Positions 22,714 through 31,337 of a DNA stretch of 64,000 nt are shown one piece after another. A program made the translations under genes and the position numbers. A model generated the notes under the pieces. That model was not told the origin of the DNA and searched no databases. It saw only the letters and a list, made by a program, of their open reading frames with translations. Position 1 is the first letter of the stretch; every line of letters begins with the position of its first letter. Source of the stretch: Spartobacteria bacterium (lineage in GTDB: Bacteria; Verrucomicrobiota; Verrucomicrobiia; Chthoniobacterales; UBA10450); contig PMSN01000025.1 in the NCBI GenBank assembly GCA_003167555.1, positions 248,001-312,000 of the forward strand, written 5' to 3'.

Positions 22714-24291
22714 ATGCGAAAATTTTCCTACTCTGTCCTGATCCTCATCGCGCTCGTTGCTCTCGATCGACTCTTCGCCGGATCGGATGCCGGCGTGAGC
22801 GTCCGTTCCCAGGTGCCACGTTTCACGCTCAACGATGCCATTCTGACCGCGCTCCGACAGAACCCCAGCATCCAGATTACGCGGCAGGAAATCGAGCGAA
22901 CTAAGGGTCTCTACATTCAGATGCGCGCGGAAGTGTTGCCGAAAATTGCCATGACGGGCCAATTTCAGGATATCGATCCGCACCTGCAAGTGAACCACGG
23001 AGCACCCAGCGAAACGGGTGCAACGCCGACGCCGGTGCCGACAGCCACTCCCATCGGAGGCAGCTCGAGTAGTTTCAGTAGTTTCAGCTCAGTCGAGCGC
23101 TCGTACAATGTGCAAATTCAAGCGACCCAGGCGATCTTCACCGGCGGTCGGATTATTTCCCAGATCCGCGCAGCGGATTTCACTCGCGACAGCAGCTATT
23201 ACGGGTTTCGAAATGCCATCGACCTGGTTGTGTCCACGGTGCGCCAGCAATTTTATCAGGTCCTGCTCAATCGCGCGTTGATCGGCGTGCAGGAAGAATC
23301 GGTGAACCTGCTCAAGAGCCAGCTCCAGGATCAACAGAATCGGTTTGAGGCCGGCACGGTGCCGCGCTTCAACGTCCTCCAGGCGCAAGTCGCACTCTCG
23401 AATCAATACCCATTTTTGATCGCCGCGCAGAACAACTATCGCATCTCGCAGCTACAGCTCGCAAAAACGCTCGGACTCGATTTCGATCCGAATCGAGGCG
23501 ACGGCCCGCCCTTGGAAGCAGTGGGCGAGTTGCAGTATCAACCGCGTCACATGTTGCTCGCGAGGGCGATCGAGCTAGCCAAGGAGCGCCGCCCATTTCT
23601 TAAACAACAGAAGGCCGTTGTCCTCAGTAATAAGCAGCAGGTCCGCGTCGCGCAATCCGGATATTACCCGCAAGTCAGTGCCTCGGGCGGGTCTGAAGTG
23701 CGCAGCTCGGCGTTCAGCGATAATCCGCGTGATGTCAGCAGCGGCTACATTTTTGGCGCGACCGGGAGCTGGGCGATATGGGATTGGGGCGCGACCTACG
23801 GCCAGGTCAAACAGGCGCGCGCCATTCTGGAAGAATCGAAAATCACGCTCGATGATGACCAGCGGCAGGTCGAGCTGGAGGTGCAGCAACAGGATTCAAA
23901 TTTGAAACAAAGCGCCGAGTTGGTTAAAGCCACGGAACAAAGTGTGGGGCAAGCTGAGGAGGCTCTGCGTCTGGCCAGCGCGCGCTTGAGCGCGGGCGCG
24001 GGGACACAGTTGGAAGTTCTCGATTCGCGCGTGCAGGTCACCCAGGCGCAATCAAACCGGCTCCAAGCGCTCTATAACTACAGTGCCGCGCTGGCGGAAT
24101 TCGACCGCGTTACAGCCACCGAAGTCATTTACTCGAACGAGCTCGATGAGCCGAGAACGCGACAGAAGTTGAGGACCGATGCCGCGCCTACGCCTCCACC
24201 GAAACCGGGTCCGCTGGAATTGAACCACGCGGGAATCCGCCAGCCGGTTGAGACGAAGCGTTCTTCCCGTACCACGACTTCCAGTAAGTGA
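22714..24291 (+). CDS. TolC-family outer-membrane efflux channel
   Basis: A 525-residue protein with an N-terminal signal (SYSVLILIALVALDRLFAGS). It contains two outer-membrane efflux repeats: FTLNDAILTALRQNPSIQIT at the start of the first, LKSQLQDQQNRFEAGTVPRF with NVLQAQVALSNQ at its end, and in the second AEEALRLASARLSAGAGTQL with EVLDSRVQVTQAQSN. These long alpha-helical hairpins form the periplasmic tunnel. The tail is Pro/Thr-rich. No inner-membrane pump or adaptor gene is adjacent, so its partner is elsewhere. pgeF starts inside its stop (GTGA overlap). Confidence 0.9.
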   Translation: MRKFSYSVLILIALVALDRLFAGSDAGVSVRSQVPRFTLNDAILTALRQNPSIQITRQEIERTKGLYIQMRAEVLPKIAMTGQFQDIDPHLQVNHGAPSETGATPTPVPTATPIGGSSSSFSSFSSVERSYNVQIQATQAIFTGGRIISQIRAADFTRDSSYYGFRNAIDLVVSTVRQQFYQVLLNRALIGVQEESVNLLKSQLQDQQNRFEAGTVPRFNVLQAQVALSNQYPFLIAAQNNYRISQLQLAKTLGLDFDPNRGDGPPLEAVGELQYQPRHMLLARAIELAKERRPFLKQQKAVVLSNKQQVRVAQSGYYPQVSASGGSEVRSSAFSDNPRDVSSGYIFGATGSWAIWDWGATYGQVKQARAILEESKITLDDDQRQVELEVQQQDSNLKQSAELVKATEQSVGQAEEALRLASARLSAGAGTQLEVLDSRVQVTQAQSNRLQALYNYSAALAEFDRVTATEVIYSNELDEPRTRQKLRTDAAPTPPPKPGPLELNHAGIRQPVETKRSSRTTTSSK

Positions 24292-24953
24292 ACGCGGGTC
24301 AGCTTCCGGCTGAATATTTTCCGGCGCTCGGCGGGTTGCCCGATGTCGTTCACGGTTTCACCCTGCGTGTTCCCGGTGTCGAGATCTCGCACGACAAACA
24401 AGAAGCGCTCGCGCGCTTGGACGGCGTGCACCGGGAGATTCGGCGCGCACATGGAGTGGACCGCATGCCGTTCGTTACAGCAGAGCAGGTGCACGGGAGA
24501 AAAATTGGCGTGCTCGATTCATCGCCCGAGAGCGACAAGTGTTTTGCCGGCTGCGATGGCGTGATCACAAACCAATCCGGCATTTGCCTCGGCATTTACG
24601 TCGCCGATTGCTGCGCCGTCTATCTCGTGGATCCGGTACGCAAAGCGATCGGACTCGTGCACTCCGGGAAAAAAGGAACGGAGCTGGGCATCATCCAAGT
24701 CGCGATCAGGACGATGGCGGAACGGTTCGGCTCGATCGCATCGGATTTGGTAGTGCAACTCAGTCCGTGCATTCGTCCACCGCATTACGAAATTGATTTC
24801 GCCGGAGAGATTCTGCGGCAGTGTCGCGACCTCGGCGTCACAACCGTGCACGATTGCGGCATGTGCACGGCGTGCGATCTCGATCGCTACTATTCCTATC
24901 GCGCCGAAAAGGGACGCACCGGCCGCATGCTCGCGTTCCTGACGCTTCTGTAG
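24288..24953 (+). CDS. pgeF: Peptidoglycan editing factor PgeF / laccase-domain protein
   Basis: A 221-residue member of the YfiH/PgeF (formerly polyphenol oxidase) family, which removes wrongly incorporated amino acids from peptidoglycan precursors or acts as a purine nucleoside enzyme. The metal-site motifs are present: FVTAEQVHGRKIGV, IYVADCCAVYLVDP, IGLVHSGKKGTELGI and CTACDLDRYYSYRAEKGRTG. It is a little shorter than most (about 240). Its GTG start overlaps the TolC-gene stop by four bases. Confidence 0.88.
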   Translation: MNAGQLPAEYFPALGGLPDVVHGFTLRVPGVEISHDKQEALARLDGVHREIRRAHGVDRMPFVTAEQVHGRKIGVLDSSPESDKCFAGCDGVITNQSGICLGIYVADCCAVYLVDPVRKAIGLVHSGKKGTELGIIQVAIRTMAERFGSIASDLVVQLSPCIRPPHYEIDFAGEILRQCRDLGVTTVHDCGMCTACDLDRYYSYRAEKGRTGRMLAFLTLL

Positions 24954-24962
24954 CCGCCGAGC

Positions 24963-25748
24963 CTAATCTTCCGTCGGCGCGCCGCCGTACGAAACGATCC
25001 CGCGCTTCCCCGCATTGGCGACGAAGTCAAAGAATTCGCGGCCGGCTGGGCCGAATTCCATCTCGGCCGCTTTCTCCAACGCCTGCTTGGTATTGAGTCC
25101 GCTTCGATAAAGCAGCTTGAACGCGCGCTTGATTTCATCGCGCGTGGCGGCGCTCAAATCCGCCCGGCGCAAACCGACGACGTTGATGCCGTAAACCTGG
25201 TCTTTTGCCGCGCCCAGAAACGGCGGAAGATTTTTCGTGAATCGCCCCTCGGCCATGACGAGACGCCCAATCCGAATCCCCTGATGAAAGCGCGAACCGC
25301 CGCCGATGAACGCCTGGTCATCAATGCGAACATACCCGCCCAGCATCCCACCAGGCGCTATGATCACGCGATTTCCGACCGTGCAATTGTGGCCAATGTG
25401 CGTGCCGACCATGAGGAAGTTCCCGTCGCCGAGAACGGTCACACTTCCTTCGGCGGTCCCGCGATGAATAGTGCAATGCTCCCGAACCACATTGTCCTGG
25501 CCAATTTCGACGAAGCTTTTCGCTTTCGAATCGAAGCTCAAATCCTGCGGGGCAGTTCCAATGACCGTCGCGTGTCCGATAAGATTCCCGGCACCCATCT
25601 TCACGGACCCTTCAATCACGACATGTGATTGAATATGGCATTTCTCTCCAATGATCGCGCCGGCGCCGATGATGGAGTAGGGTCCGATCTCCACCTCGGC
25701 GCCGATCTGCGCGCCGGGATCCACAATCGCGGTCGGATGAATTTTCAC
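24963..25748 (-). CDS. lpxA: Acyl-ACP--UDP-N-acetylglucosamine O-acyltransferase
   Basis: First step of lipid A synthesis. The left-handed beta-helix is built of hexapeptide repeats from IHPTAIVDPGAQIGAEVEIG onward; the catalytic His lies in VGTHIGHNCTVGNRVIIAPG. The C-terminal helical domain contains GLNTKQALEKAAEM. 261 residues is standard. The ATG overlaps the radC stop by four bases. It shows that the organism makes lipopolysaccharide or at least lipid A; lpxD, lpxB and lpxC are not in the window. Confidence 0.94.
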   Translation of the reverse strand: MKIHPTAIVDPGAQIGAEVEIGPYSIIGAGAIIGEKCHIQSHVVIEGSVKMGAGNLIGHATVIGTAPQDLSFDSKAKSFVEIGQDNVVREHCTIHRGTAEGSVTVLGDGNFLMVGTHIGHNCTVGNRVIIAPGGMLGGYVRIDDQAFIGGGSRFHQGIRIGRLVMAEGRFTKNLPPFLGAAKDQVYGINVVGLRRADLSAATRDEIKRAFKLLYRSGLNTKQALEKAAEMEFGPAGREFFDFVANAGKRGIVSYGGAPTED

Positions 25749-26458
25749 AGCACGCCCGCTTCCTTGAAACTGAAGTAGGGCGCCTGGCCTTCGGACGGCG
25801 CGCCGATGATGATGTGATCGAGCAACTTGATCTGGAGAAGCTCGGCGGCTTCGACCAAACGTCTCGTTAGGCTGTGATCGGATTGGCTGGGCGAAGGATC
25901 GCCCGACGGATGGTTGTGCACGACGATGACGGCGTAGGCGGACGAGATCACCGCGGGTCGAAACACGTCGCGCGGATGGGCGATGCTCTCGTTCACGCTG
26001 CCGAGCGAAACCTCTTCCATCCGAATCAAGTGATAACGCGTGTCGAGCAGGATTACGCGCAAAGATTCTTTGTGCAGAGCTCGCATTTCCGCCGCTACCA
26101 GATCGTTCACGAGTTCGGGTGAGTCGATCTTTTGCCGCGACAAACGTTCATTTGCGAGACGCCGGCCCAGATCGAAAGCGGCTGCGAGCTGAATCGCTTT
26201 GGCTTCACCGATACCCGGGATGGCCTCGATCTCTTTCACCGTGCAGCGGCTCAAGCCCGAGAGCGAACCGTAGCGCTGCAGAAGTTGGCGCGCGACATCC
26301 ACCGCGTTCGCGCCCGGCAAACCAGTTCGCAACAGGATCGCGATCAATTCTGGATCGATCAGCGCCGACGCGCCGTGCGCCAGAAGTTTTTCGCGTGGCC
26401 GCTCACCCTGCGGCATCTCGCGAATCTTTAACGTGGGGGCGCGATCGCTTGCTTTCAT
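25745..26458 (-). CDS. radC: RadC-family JAB/MPN+ protein
   Basis: A 237-residue protein with the RadC helix-hairpin-helix (IEAIPGIGEAKAIQLAAAFD) and the JAMM metalloprotease-like site VHNHPSGDPSPSQSD with its His-x-His and Ser-Asp ligands. DHIIIGAPSEGQAPYFSFKE closes the domain. The biochemical role of RadC is unsettled; it is associated with DNA repair and with mobile elements. Cotranscribed with lpxA (ATGA overlap). Confidence 0.93.
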   Translation of the reverse strand: MKASDRAPTLKIREMPQGERPREKLLAHGASALIDPELIAILLRTGLPGANAVDVARQLLQRYGSLSGLSRCTVKEIEAIPGIGEAKAIQLAAAFDLGRRLANERLSRQKIDSPELVNDLVAAEMRALHKESLRVILLDTRYHLIRMEEVSLGSVNESIAHPRDVFRPAVISSAYAVIVVHNHPSGDPSPSQSDHSLTRRLVEAAELLQIKLLDHIIIGAPSEGQAPYFSFKEAGVL

Positions 26459-26501
26459 CTGCTCCTAAGTCGGGGCACAAAGGCCCCTCCCACATTCCGG
26501 A

Positions 26502-27527
26502 TCAGGCACGGAATTGGTCGAGCAATTCCCGGAGGGCGTCACCGAATTGGAAAAGGGAATCGATGGACTGACTGGCCGGGAGAACCTCCAATTCACGTTG
26601 GGCCTCACGCACCAAATCTTCTCCCGCATCGACCGACGCCTTGAGCGCGCCATTGGAAGCTTCCATCTTCAACAACTTCGCGATCGCGCTCGATTTCTCC
26701 TCGAGGATCAATTCGCAATATTTCTCGCGCTCAGCCGAAGGCGCGGAGCTGAGGAGCGTCAAGACCGGCAACGTCATTTTCCCTTTGCGCAAATCCGTGC
26801 CGAGCGTTTTGCCGATGTCGGTTTCGTTGCCCGCGATGTCGAGACAGTCGTCGTAAATTTGGTAAGCCGAACCGATCTTGCGTCCGAAATCTTTCAGCCC
26901 GCGCACCGTTTCGGGATCGGCGCCGTTCAACACCGCGCCCAACTCCGCCGCGGCCGCGAAGAGCGACCCGGTTTTCATCTCGATGATTCGCAAATAATCC
27001 TCGATGCCCAGGTGCAAATCGAAGCGGCGCTGCGTTTGAATGATTTCTCCCGAACAAACCTGGCGCGCCGCGCGCGCAATCGTGCGGCTGATTTCCGCGT
27101 TGTCGAAATTGGTCGAGAGGTTGAGCGCTTGCGCGAAAAGACAATCGCCCAGGAGAACGCTCAACGAATTCCCCCAGCGCGCGTTCACGGTCGGCTGGGC
27201 GCGGCGGCGTTCCGCTTCGTCGATAATGTCGTCGTGCACGAGCGTGGCGATATGGATCAGTTCGACGATCACCGCGAGATCGAGATGAAGTGAAGTGACG
27301 CCGCCGGTCGCGCCGCCGCTCAATAAAGCCATGAGCGGGCGGAGCCGTTTCCCGCGGCTGCCGATCGCGTAGGTGACGTAACCCTCAATCGCCGGGTCGA
27401 ACGCGGTCGCCTGTTGCGCGATGCGCTTTTCCACTTCTTCGAGCTCGGTTTGCAGGCCCACCGTCACCCGCGCCAAGGCTCGGTCGGGAGACGCGACGGG
27501 CGCGCGCGATTGGGCAAAAACTTCCAC
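26502..27527 (-). CDS. Polyprenyl diphosphate synthase (trans-isoprenyl)
   Basis: A 341-residue trans-prenyl transferase. The first Asp-rich motif is LVHDDIIDEAERRRAQPTVN and the second YQIYDDCLDIAGNETDIGKT, with SRGKRLRPLMALLSGGA binding the pyrophosphate. The residues before the first motif (IVELIHIATL) suggest a long-chain (C35-C50) product such as the quinone side chain. The chain length cannot be fixed from sequence. Its partner in isoprenoid supply, ispE, is at 29574. Confidence 0.9.
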   Translation of the reverse strand: MEVFAQSRAPVASPDRALARVTVGLQTELEEVEKRIAQQATAFDPAIEGYVTYAIGSRGKRLRPLMALLSGGATGGVTSLHLDLAVIVELIHIATLVHDDIIDEAERRRAQPTVNARWGNSLSVLLGDCLFAQALNLSTNFDNAEISRTIARAARQVCSGEIIQTQRRFDLHLGIEDYLRIIEMKTGSLFAAAAELGAVLNGADPETVRGLKDFGRKIGSAYQIYDDCLDIAGNETDIGKTLGTDLRKGKMTLPVLTLLSSAPSAEREKYCELILEEKSSAIAKLLKMEASNGALKASVDAGEDLVREAQRELEVLPASQSIDSLFQFGDALRELLDQFRA

Positions 27528-27556
27528 AAACTCAGGATAGAAGGACGGTCTCGGGA

Positions 27557-27607
27557 GCGCAAGCGTCCAGCTTGCGATTCGACGATGGATGCAAGCTGGA
27601 CGCTCGC
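27557..27607. repeat. Inverted repeat GCAAGCGTCCAGCTTGC
   Basis: Left arm 27557-27575 (GCGCAAGCGTCCAGCTTGC) and right arm 27591-27607 (GCAAGCTGGACGCTCGC) are near reverse complements separated by 15 bases, between two same-strand genes. Probably a dispersed hairpin, perhaps an attenuator. Confidence 0.55.
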
Positions 27608-27608
27608 A

Positions 27609-28085
27609 CTACTTGGCCGCGGCCATCGTCGCGGGCACCGCCTGTTTGACCGTTAGTTTTTGCGCGAGCAGGACTCCGAAGTTGTAGAGCAGTTGCACCG
27701 CGCCCGGCGCCATGAAAAACAAATCGCGCAGGGTGTCCGGCGAGATCGTCCAGAGGATCACTTCGCCTTCGGCAAACGCTTCTTCGTCGGAGGCGGTCCG
27801 GAGAAAGACGTCCTTCGCGCCCCACCATTGGCCCGGGCCGAGCGTGGCGACATGCGCCTTGCCGAAGTTGTCGTTTCGGCGCGAGATGTGGACGCGGCCC
27901 GTAATCACGCAAAAAACACTATCGGCCGGTTGACCCGCGCTGATGATGGTCTGCTGATTGTATTCGGCAAACGTTCCGTTGACTTGCAACTCCGCGACAA
28001 ATTCGCGGCTCACATCGGTGAGCAGCCCGCCCTGGGGCAGGCTCAATTGCCGCGCGCGCGCTTGTTGTTCGGACAAAATATTCAT
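27609..28085 (-). CDS. Cyclic-nucleotide-binding-domain protein
   Basis: A 158-residue protein consisting of one cNMP-binding (CRP-type) beta-roll: FAEYNQQTIISAGQPADSVF, CVITGRVHISRRNDNFGKAH and ATLGPGQWWGAKDVFLRTAS. There is no helix-turn-helix, so it is not a DNA-binding CRP. The phosphate-binding cassette is only loosely conserved. A regulatory or scaffold role is likely. It is encoded between the prenyl synthase and lipoate ligase homologue genes on the same strand. Confidence 0.8.
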   Translation of the reverse strand: MNILSEQQARARQLSLPQGGLLTDVSREFVAELQVNGTFAEYNQQTIISAGQPADSVFCVITGRVHISRRNDNFGKAHVATLGPGQWWGAKDVFLRTASDEEAFAEGEVILWTISPDTLRDLFFMAPGAVQLLYNFGVLLAQKLTVKQAVPATMAAAK

Positions 28086-28154
28086 TGGCTCGGAGACGTG
28101 CTGTGTTTCGAATACAGCAACCAGGCGGCGGAGACAACCATTTCGGTGGTCAGC

Positions 28155-28814
28155 TCATCGCCGCATCAGCCATTCGGTCGTTCCATATTTTGCCTGAGCA
28201 ATCGCGTGAGCGCGCTCGATTGATTCTCGCGAAAGAGATTTGGTTTCGAACCGATCGCAAAGCGTGCGCGCGAAGGCGCCGGCGAACCGCCGCGGCAAGT
28301 CCGCGCATTGAATGCTTCCCTGGTGCAACAGGCCGAGGCGAGAGCGTCGCTGCGCCGCGCCCGCGATCTTGCGGCCATCGCTGATTACATCGGCGCGGAC
28401 GGCATTCGCGAAACAATGCTCCGAAACTTTTGGCGTCGCGGAGGTCGCGAGCGTTGCTTCCACGCCGTTAGCCTGCAATGCCCGGCAAATCGCGTCGTGC
28501 ACGTCTGAATAAATCTTCAGCGACGAGCGGCTAAAGAAGGCGTGTCCGGCCGGAATGATGACCGAATAAGTGAGGTCTTCTCCATGCAAGACGACGCCGC
28601 CCCCTGTCCAGCGACGCACAATCTCGCGGTTCGGACTTTGCTCGGCGACTTCGGCATACAATCCAAAATAACCGAAGGAGAGCGCGGGACCTCGCCAGCG
28701 ATAAAATCGGATCGATGGAGCGGTGGCAGATTCCAGAAGCGCTTCGTCGACCGCCATGTTCAGCGACGCGGGTCGTGGCTCTGTGTCGTCGTAGACGTGC
28801 AACTCGCCGAGCAT
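28155..28814 (-). CDS. Lipoate-protein ligase A / octanoyltransferase family protein
   Basis: A 219-residue member of the BPL/LplA/LipB fold. It contains SLNMAVDEALLESATAPSIR, FYRWRGPALSFGYF, RRWTGGGVVLHGEDLTYSVI and the lysine motif GRKIAGAAQRRSR, which binds the lipoyl-AMP or octanoyl group. Length is shorter than E. coli LplA (no C-terminal accessory domain), as in LipM/LplA-N forms. Which activity it has is not certain. It starts 17 bases after the pyrF stop. Confidence 0.85.
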   Translation of the reverse strand: MLGELHVYDDTEPRPASLNMAVDEALLESATAPSIRFYRWRGPALSFGYFGLYAEVAEQSPNREIVRRWTGGGVVLHGEDLTYSVIIPAGHAFFSRSSLKIYSDVHDAICRALQANGVEATLATSATPKVSEHCFANAVRADVISDGRKIAGAAQRRSRLGLLHQGSIQCADLPRRFAGAFARTLCDRFETKSLSRESIERAHAIAQAKYGTTEWLMRR

Positions 28815-28831
28815 GTTCGCTGCTTCGAAAA

Positions 28832-29536
28832 TCAGTCCGCGATCTCGTCGAGCAGCCTTTCGACGGCTGCACGCGGATCGGCGGCGGCGGTGATCGGTCG
28901 ACCGATGACGAGATAATCGGCGCCGCTTTTCAGCGCCTCGGCTGGAGTGGTGAACCGTTTTTGATCGTCCGCTGCAGCCCAGGCAGGACGAACACCGGGC
29001 GTGATCAACGTGATTTCGCTGCCGAGCCGTTCGCGCAGAACGCGCACCTCATGCGGGCTTGTGATCAATCCACCGATCCCGCAATCCTTGCCGAGCTGGC
29101 CGAGTCGAATCACCTGGCTCTCGAGCGTCGAGCTCACACCTGTCTCGCTCAACGTTTCCTGGGTGGAGCTGGTCAGGACCGTCACGCCGAGAAGCGAAAG
29201 ACTGGGCGATTTTGCCGACGCCGCTGCCTCGAGCATGGCGCGGCCGCCACTGAGATGGATCGTCAACATCTGGACGCCGAGCTCGCCAGCAGCGCCGACC
29301 GCTTTGGCGACTGTGTTCGGGATGTCGTGCAGCTTAAGGTCGAGAAAAATTTTTGCCCCCGTCGCCGCGACCGCGCGCACGATTTCCGGTCCTGCCGCCG
29401 TGTAAAGCTGCAAACCGATTTTGTAGATGGAAACCGCGTCCGATAAGACGGAGACCAGCGCGAGCGCTTTTGCGGGCGTGGGGAAATCGAGCGCCACGAT
29501 GAGGCGATCCCGGACGCTGGTCATGGCCGACTTCAT
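28832..29536 (-). CDS. pyrF: Orotidine 5'-phosphate decarboxylase
   Basis: Final step of UMP synthesis. The 234-residue TIM barrel has LIVALDFPTPAKAL, the catalytic KIFLDLKLHDIPNTVAKAVG (Lys-x-x-x-x-Asp-x-Lys-x-x-Asp array), GVTVLTSSTQETLSETG and ITPGVRPAW near the phosphate gripper. Group I type. The lipoate ligase homologue follows 17 bases later. ispE diverges from it after about 37 bases. Confidence 0.94.
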   Translation of the reverse strand: MKSAMTSVRDRLIVALDFPTPAKALALVSVLSDAVSIYKIGLQLYTAAGPEIVRAVAATGAKIFLDLKLHDIPNTVAKAVGAAGELGVQMLTIHLSGGRAMLEAAASAKSPSLSLLGVTVLTSSTQETLSETGVSSTLESQVIRLGQLGKDCGIGGLITSPHEVRVLRERLGSEITLITPGVRPAWAAADDQKRFTTPAEALKSGADYLVIGRPITAAADPRAAVERLLDEIAD

Positions 29537-29573
29537 TCTGTAATTCTGCGCGAGATGATGGAGAGATAAAGAT

Positions 29574-30437
29574 ATGCAGCTTTATGCGCCCGCGAAGATC
29601 AATCTTTCGCTCGAGATAAAAGGACGGCGGGAAGACGGTTTTCACGAAATCGAAACCTTGATGGCGCCCATCTCTTTGGCGGATCGACTGACGATCGAAC
29701 GGACGATTGAAACGGAGGGCATCGATTTTTTTTGTGACGACGCGGCATTGCCGGCCGGCGAAGACAATCTGGTGGTCCGAGCGGCAAAACTTTTCCGCAA
29801 GAGCACGGAGACCAGCGGGGGACTTAAGATTTCGCTCGAGAAAAAAATTCCACACGGCGCAGGACTGGGTGGGGGGAGCAGCGACGCAGCCACGACTTTG
29901 CTGGGACTGAACGAACTGTTCGCGACTCGGCTCGGCCAAAAGGATCTCATGGAACTCGCCGCTCAGCTCGGATCGGACGTTCCGTTTTTTATCGCGCAGT
30001 CCGCCGCCGTTTGCCGCGGGCGCGGCGAGATTGTTAGTCCGGTGAAGTTGCCGGTCGCGCTCCGTCTTCTGCTGGTGAAGCCGGATTTCGGTGTGCCGAC
30101 GCCCTCAGCTTACGCGCGATGGAAAGATTCTCGTGCGTTAGCAGGAGTGGATTACGCGGCGCAGGAGTTTTCCGGTGTGCGTTTCACGACTGATCTCGAG
30201 CGGCCGGTCTTCGAGAAATTTATCCTGCTCGCCTATCTGAAGACGTGGTTGCGACAGCAGCCGGAGGTCGGAGTGGCGTTGCTCTCCGGTTCCGGCTCGA
30301 CGGTTTTCGCTGTGCTGCGCGATGGAGCGGAGGCGGATCACCTGGGGGAAAGAGTTCGGACCGAGATCGATCCGACAACGTGGACGTTTGCTTGCGAGAC
30401 GACTCCGATCAAATGGCGGCAAGGCCGCGCAGAATAA
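29574..30437 (+). CDS. ispE: 4-diphosphocytidyl-2-C-methyl-D-erythritol kinase
   Basis: Phosphorylates CDP-ME in the non-mevalonate isoprenoid pathway. The 287-residue GHMP kinase has YAPAKINLSLEIKGRREDGF with HEIETLM, the ATP loop KKIPHGAGLGGGSSDAATTL and the C-terminal GVALLSGSGSTVFAVL. The start MQLYAPAKINL at 29574 is standard. It shows that isoprenoids are made by the DXP route. Confidence 0.94.
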   Translation: MQLYAPAKINLSLEIKGRREDGFHEIETLMAPISLADRLTIERTIETEGIDFFCDDAALPAGEDNLVVRAAKLFRKSTETSGGLKISLEKKIPHGAGLGGGSSDAATTLLGLNELFATRLGQKDLMELAAQLGSDVPFFIAQSAAVCRGRGEIVSPVKLPVALRLLLVKPDFGVPTPSAYARWKDSRALAGVDYAAQEFSGVRFTTDLERPVFEKFILLAYLKTWLRQQPEVGVALLSGSGSTVFAVLRDGAEADHLGERVRTEIDPTTWTFACETTPIKWRQGRAE

Positions 30438-30439
30438 AA

Positions 30440-30467
30440 CATCGCGCGACGGAGCGCGCGATCCACC
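30440..30467. repeat. 28-base REP-like palindrome
   Basis: Starts CATCGCGCGACGGAGCGCGC and ends GATCCACC. It is identical over all 28 bases to 18300-18327. It lies between the convergent ispE and sdhB stops and its last base is the first base of the sdhB stop complement, so it is probably a bidirectional terminator or REP element. Confidence 0.75.
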
Positions 30468-31222
30468 TACTCGCCCGCGTTCCGACGCAGACTCGCGATC
30501 GCATATTCGCGATTGAGTTTCGCGATGAGGCTCGCGCTGATTTGGGCAGGGCAGACCGCTTCGCACTCGTAGGTATTCGTGCAATTGCCGAAACCTTCGG
30601 CGTCCATCGCGGTGACCATTTTCAAAACGCGGCTGGTTCTTTCCGGCTGGCCCTGCGGCAGAAAGGCGAGATGCGAAACTTTGGCTGCGGTGAAGAGCAT
30701 CGCCGACGCATTCGGACACGCGGCCGCGCAGGCGCCGCAGCCGATGCACGCGGCGGCTTCCATCGCGCGATCGGCCTCATGTTTCGGGACCAGAGTTGAA
30801 TTCGCCTCGGGCGCGGAACCGGCACGTGCGGAGATGAACCCGCCCGCCTGCACGATCCGGTCGAGCGCGCCGCGATCGACCACGAGATCTTTGATGAGCG
30901 GAAAAGGTTTGGCGCGGAACGGTTCCACCACAATCGTGGCGCTGTCCTTGAACCGCCGCATGTAAACTTCGCACGCCGCGCCCGGATGATCGGGGCCATG
31001 CGCCTCACCATTGATCGTGAGCGAGCAAGTGCCGCAGATTCCTTCTCGGCAATCCGAATCGAACGCGATCGGTTCCTCGCCGCGAGCGACCAGACGCTCG
31101 TTGACGACGTCGAGCATCTCGAGAAACGACATGTTTGGCGAAACGTCTGTCGCTTCGTACGCGACGAGCTTGCCTTTCGTCTTGGGATCTTTCTGCCGCC
31201 AGACTTTGAGTTTGAAGTTCAT
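30467..31222 (-). CDS. sdhB: Succinate dehydrogenase/fumarate reductase iron-sulfur subunit
   Basis: Carries electrons from the flavoprotein to the quinone. The [2Fe-2S] cluster ligands lie in DSDCREGICGTCSLTING with a fourth Cys in HPGAACEVYMRR. The [4Fe-4S] and [3Fe-4S] ligands are in CIGCGACAAACPNASAM and TYECEAVCPAQISASLIAKL. 251 residues; non-classical (Bacteroidetes/epsilon-like, b558) type. Encoded after sdhA with a 115-base gap filled by an inverted repeat. Confidence 0.93.
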   Translation of the reverse strand: MNFKLKVWRQKDPKTKGKLVAYEATDVSPNMSFLEMLDVVNERLVARGEEPIAFDSDCREGICGTCSLTINGEAHGPDHPGAACEVYMRRFKDSATIVVEPFRAKPFPLIKDLVVDRGALDRIVQAGGFISARAGSAPEANSTLVPKHEADRAMEAAACIGCGACAAACPNASAMLFTAAKVSHLAFLPQGQPERTSRVLKMVTAMDAEGFGNCTNTYECEAVCPAQISASLIAKLNREYAIASLRRNAGE

Positions 31223-31233
31223 GCTATTGTGCC

Positions 31234-31334
31234 GTCATCCCGAGCGCAGTCGAGGGACCCCGCGTTGTTTTCGTGCGACGCGGAAAGGCAGAATACGGGG
31301 TCCTTCGACTCCGCTACGCTTCGCTCAGGATGAC
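31234..31334. repeat. Inverted repeat of the GTCATCCTGAG / CTTCGACT family
   Basis: Left arm 31234-31262 (GTCATCCCGAGCGCAGTCGA...) and right arm 31296-31334 (CGGGGTCCTTCGACTCCGCT ... CAGGATGAC) pair imperfectly around about 33 bases. The element lies between sdhA and sdhB inside the operon, so it must be transcribed. The same family occurs at 61668-61824 and as half copies at 1345-1380 and near 16982. Confidence 0.7.
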
Positions 31335-31337
31335 AGA

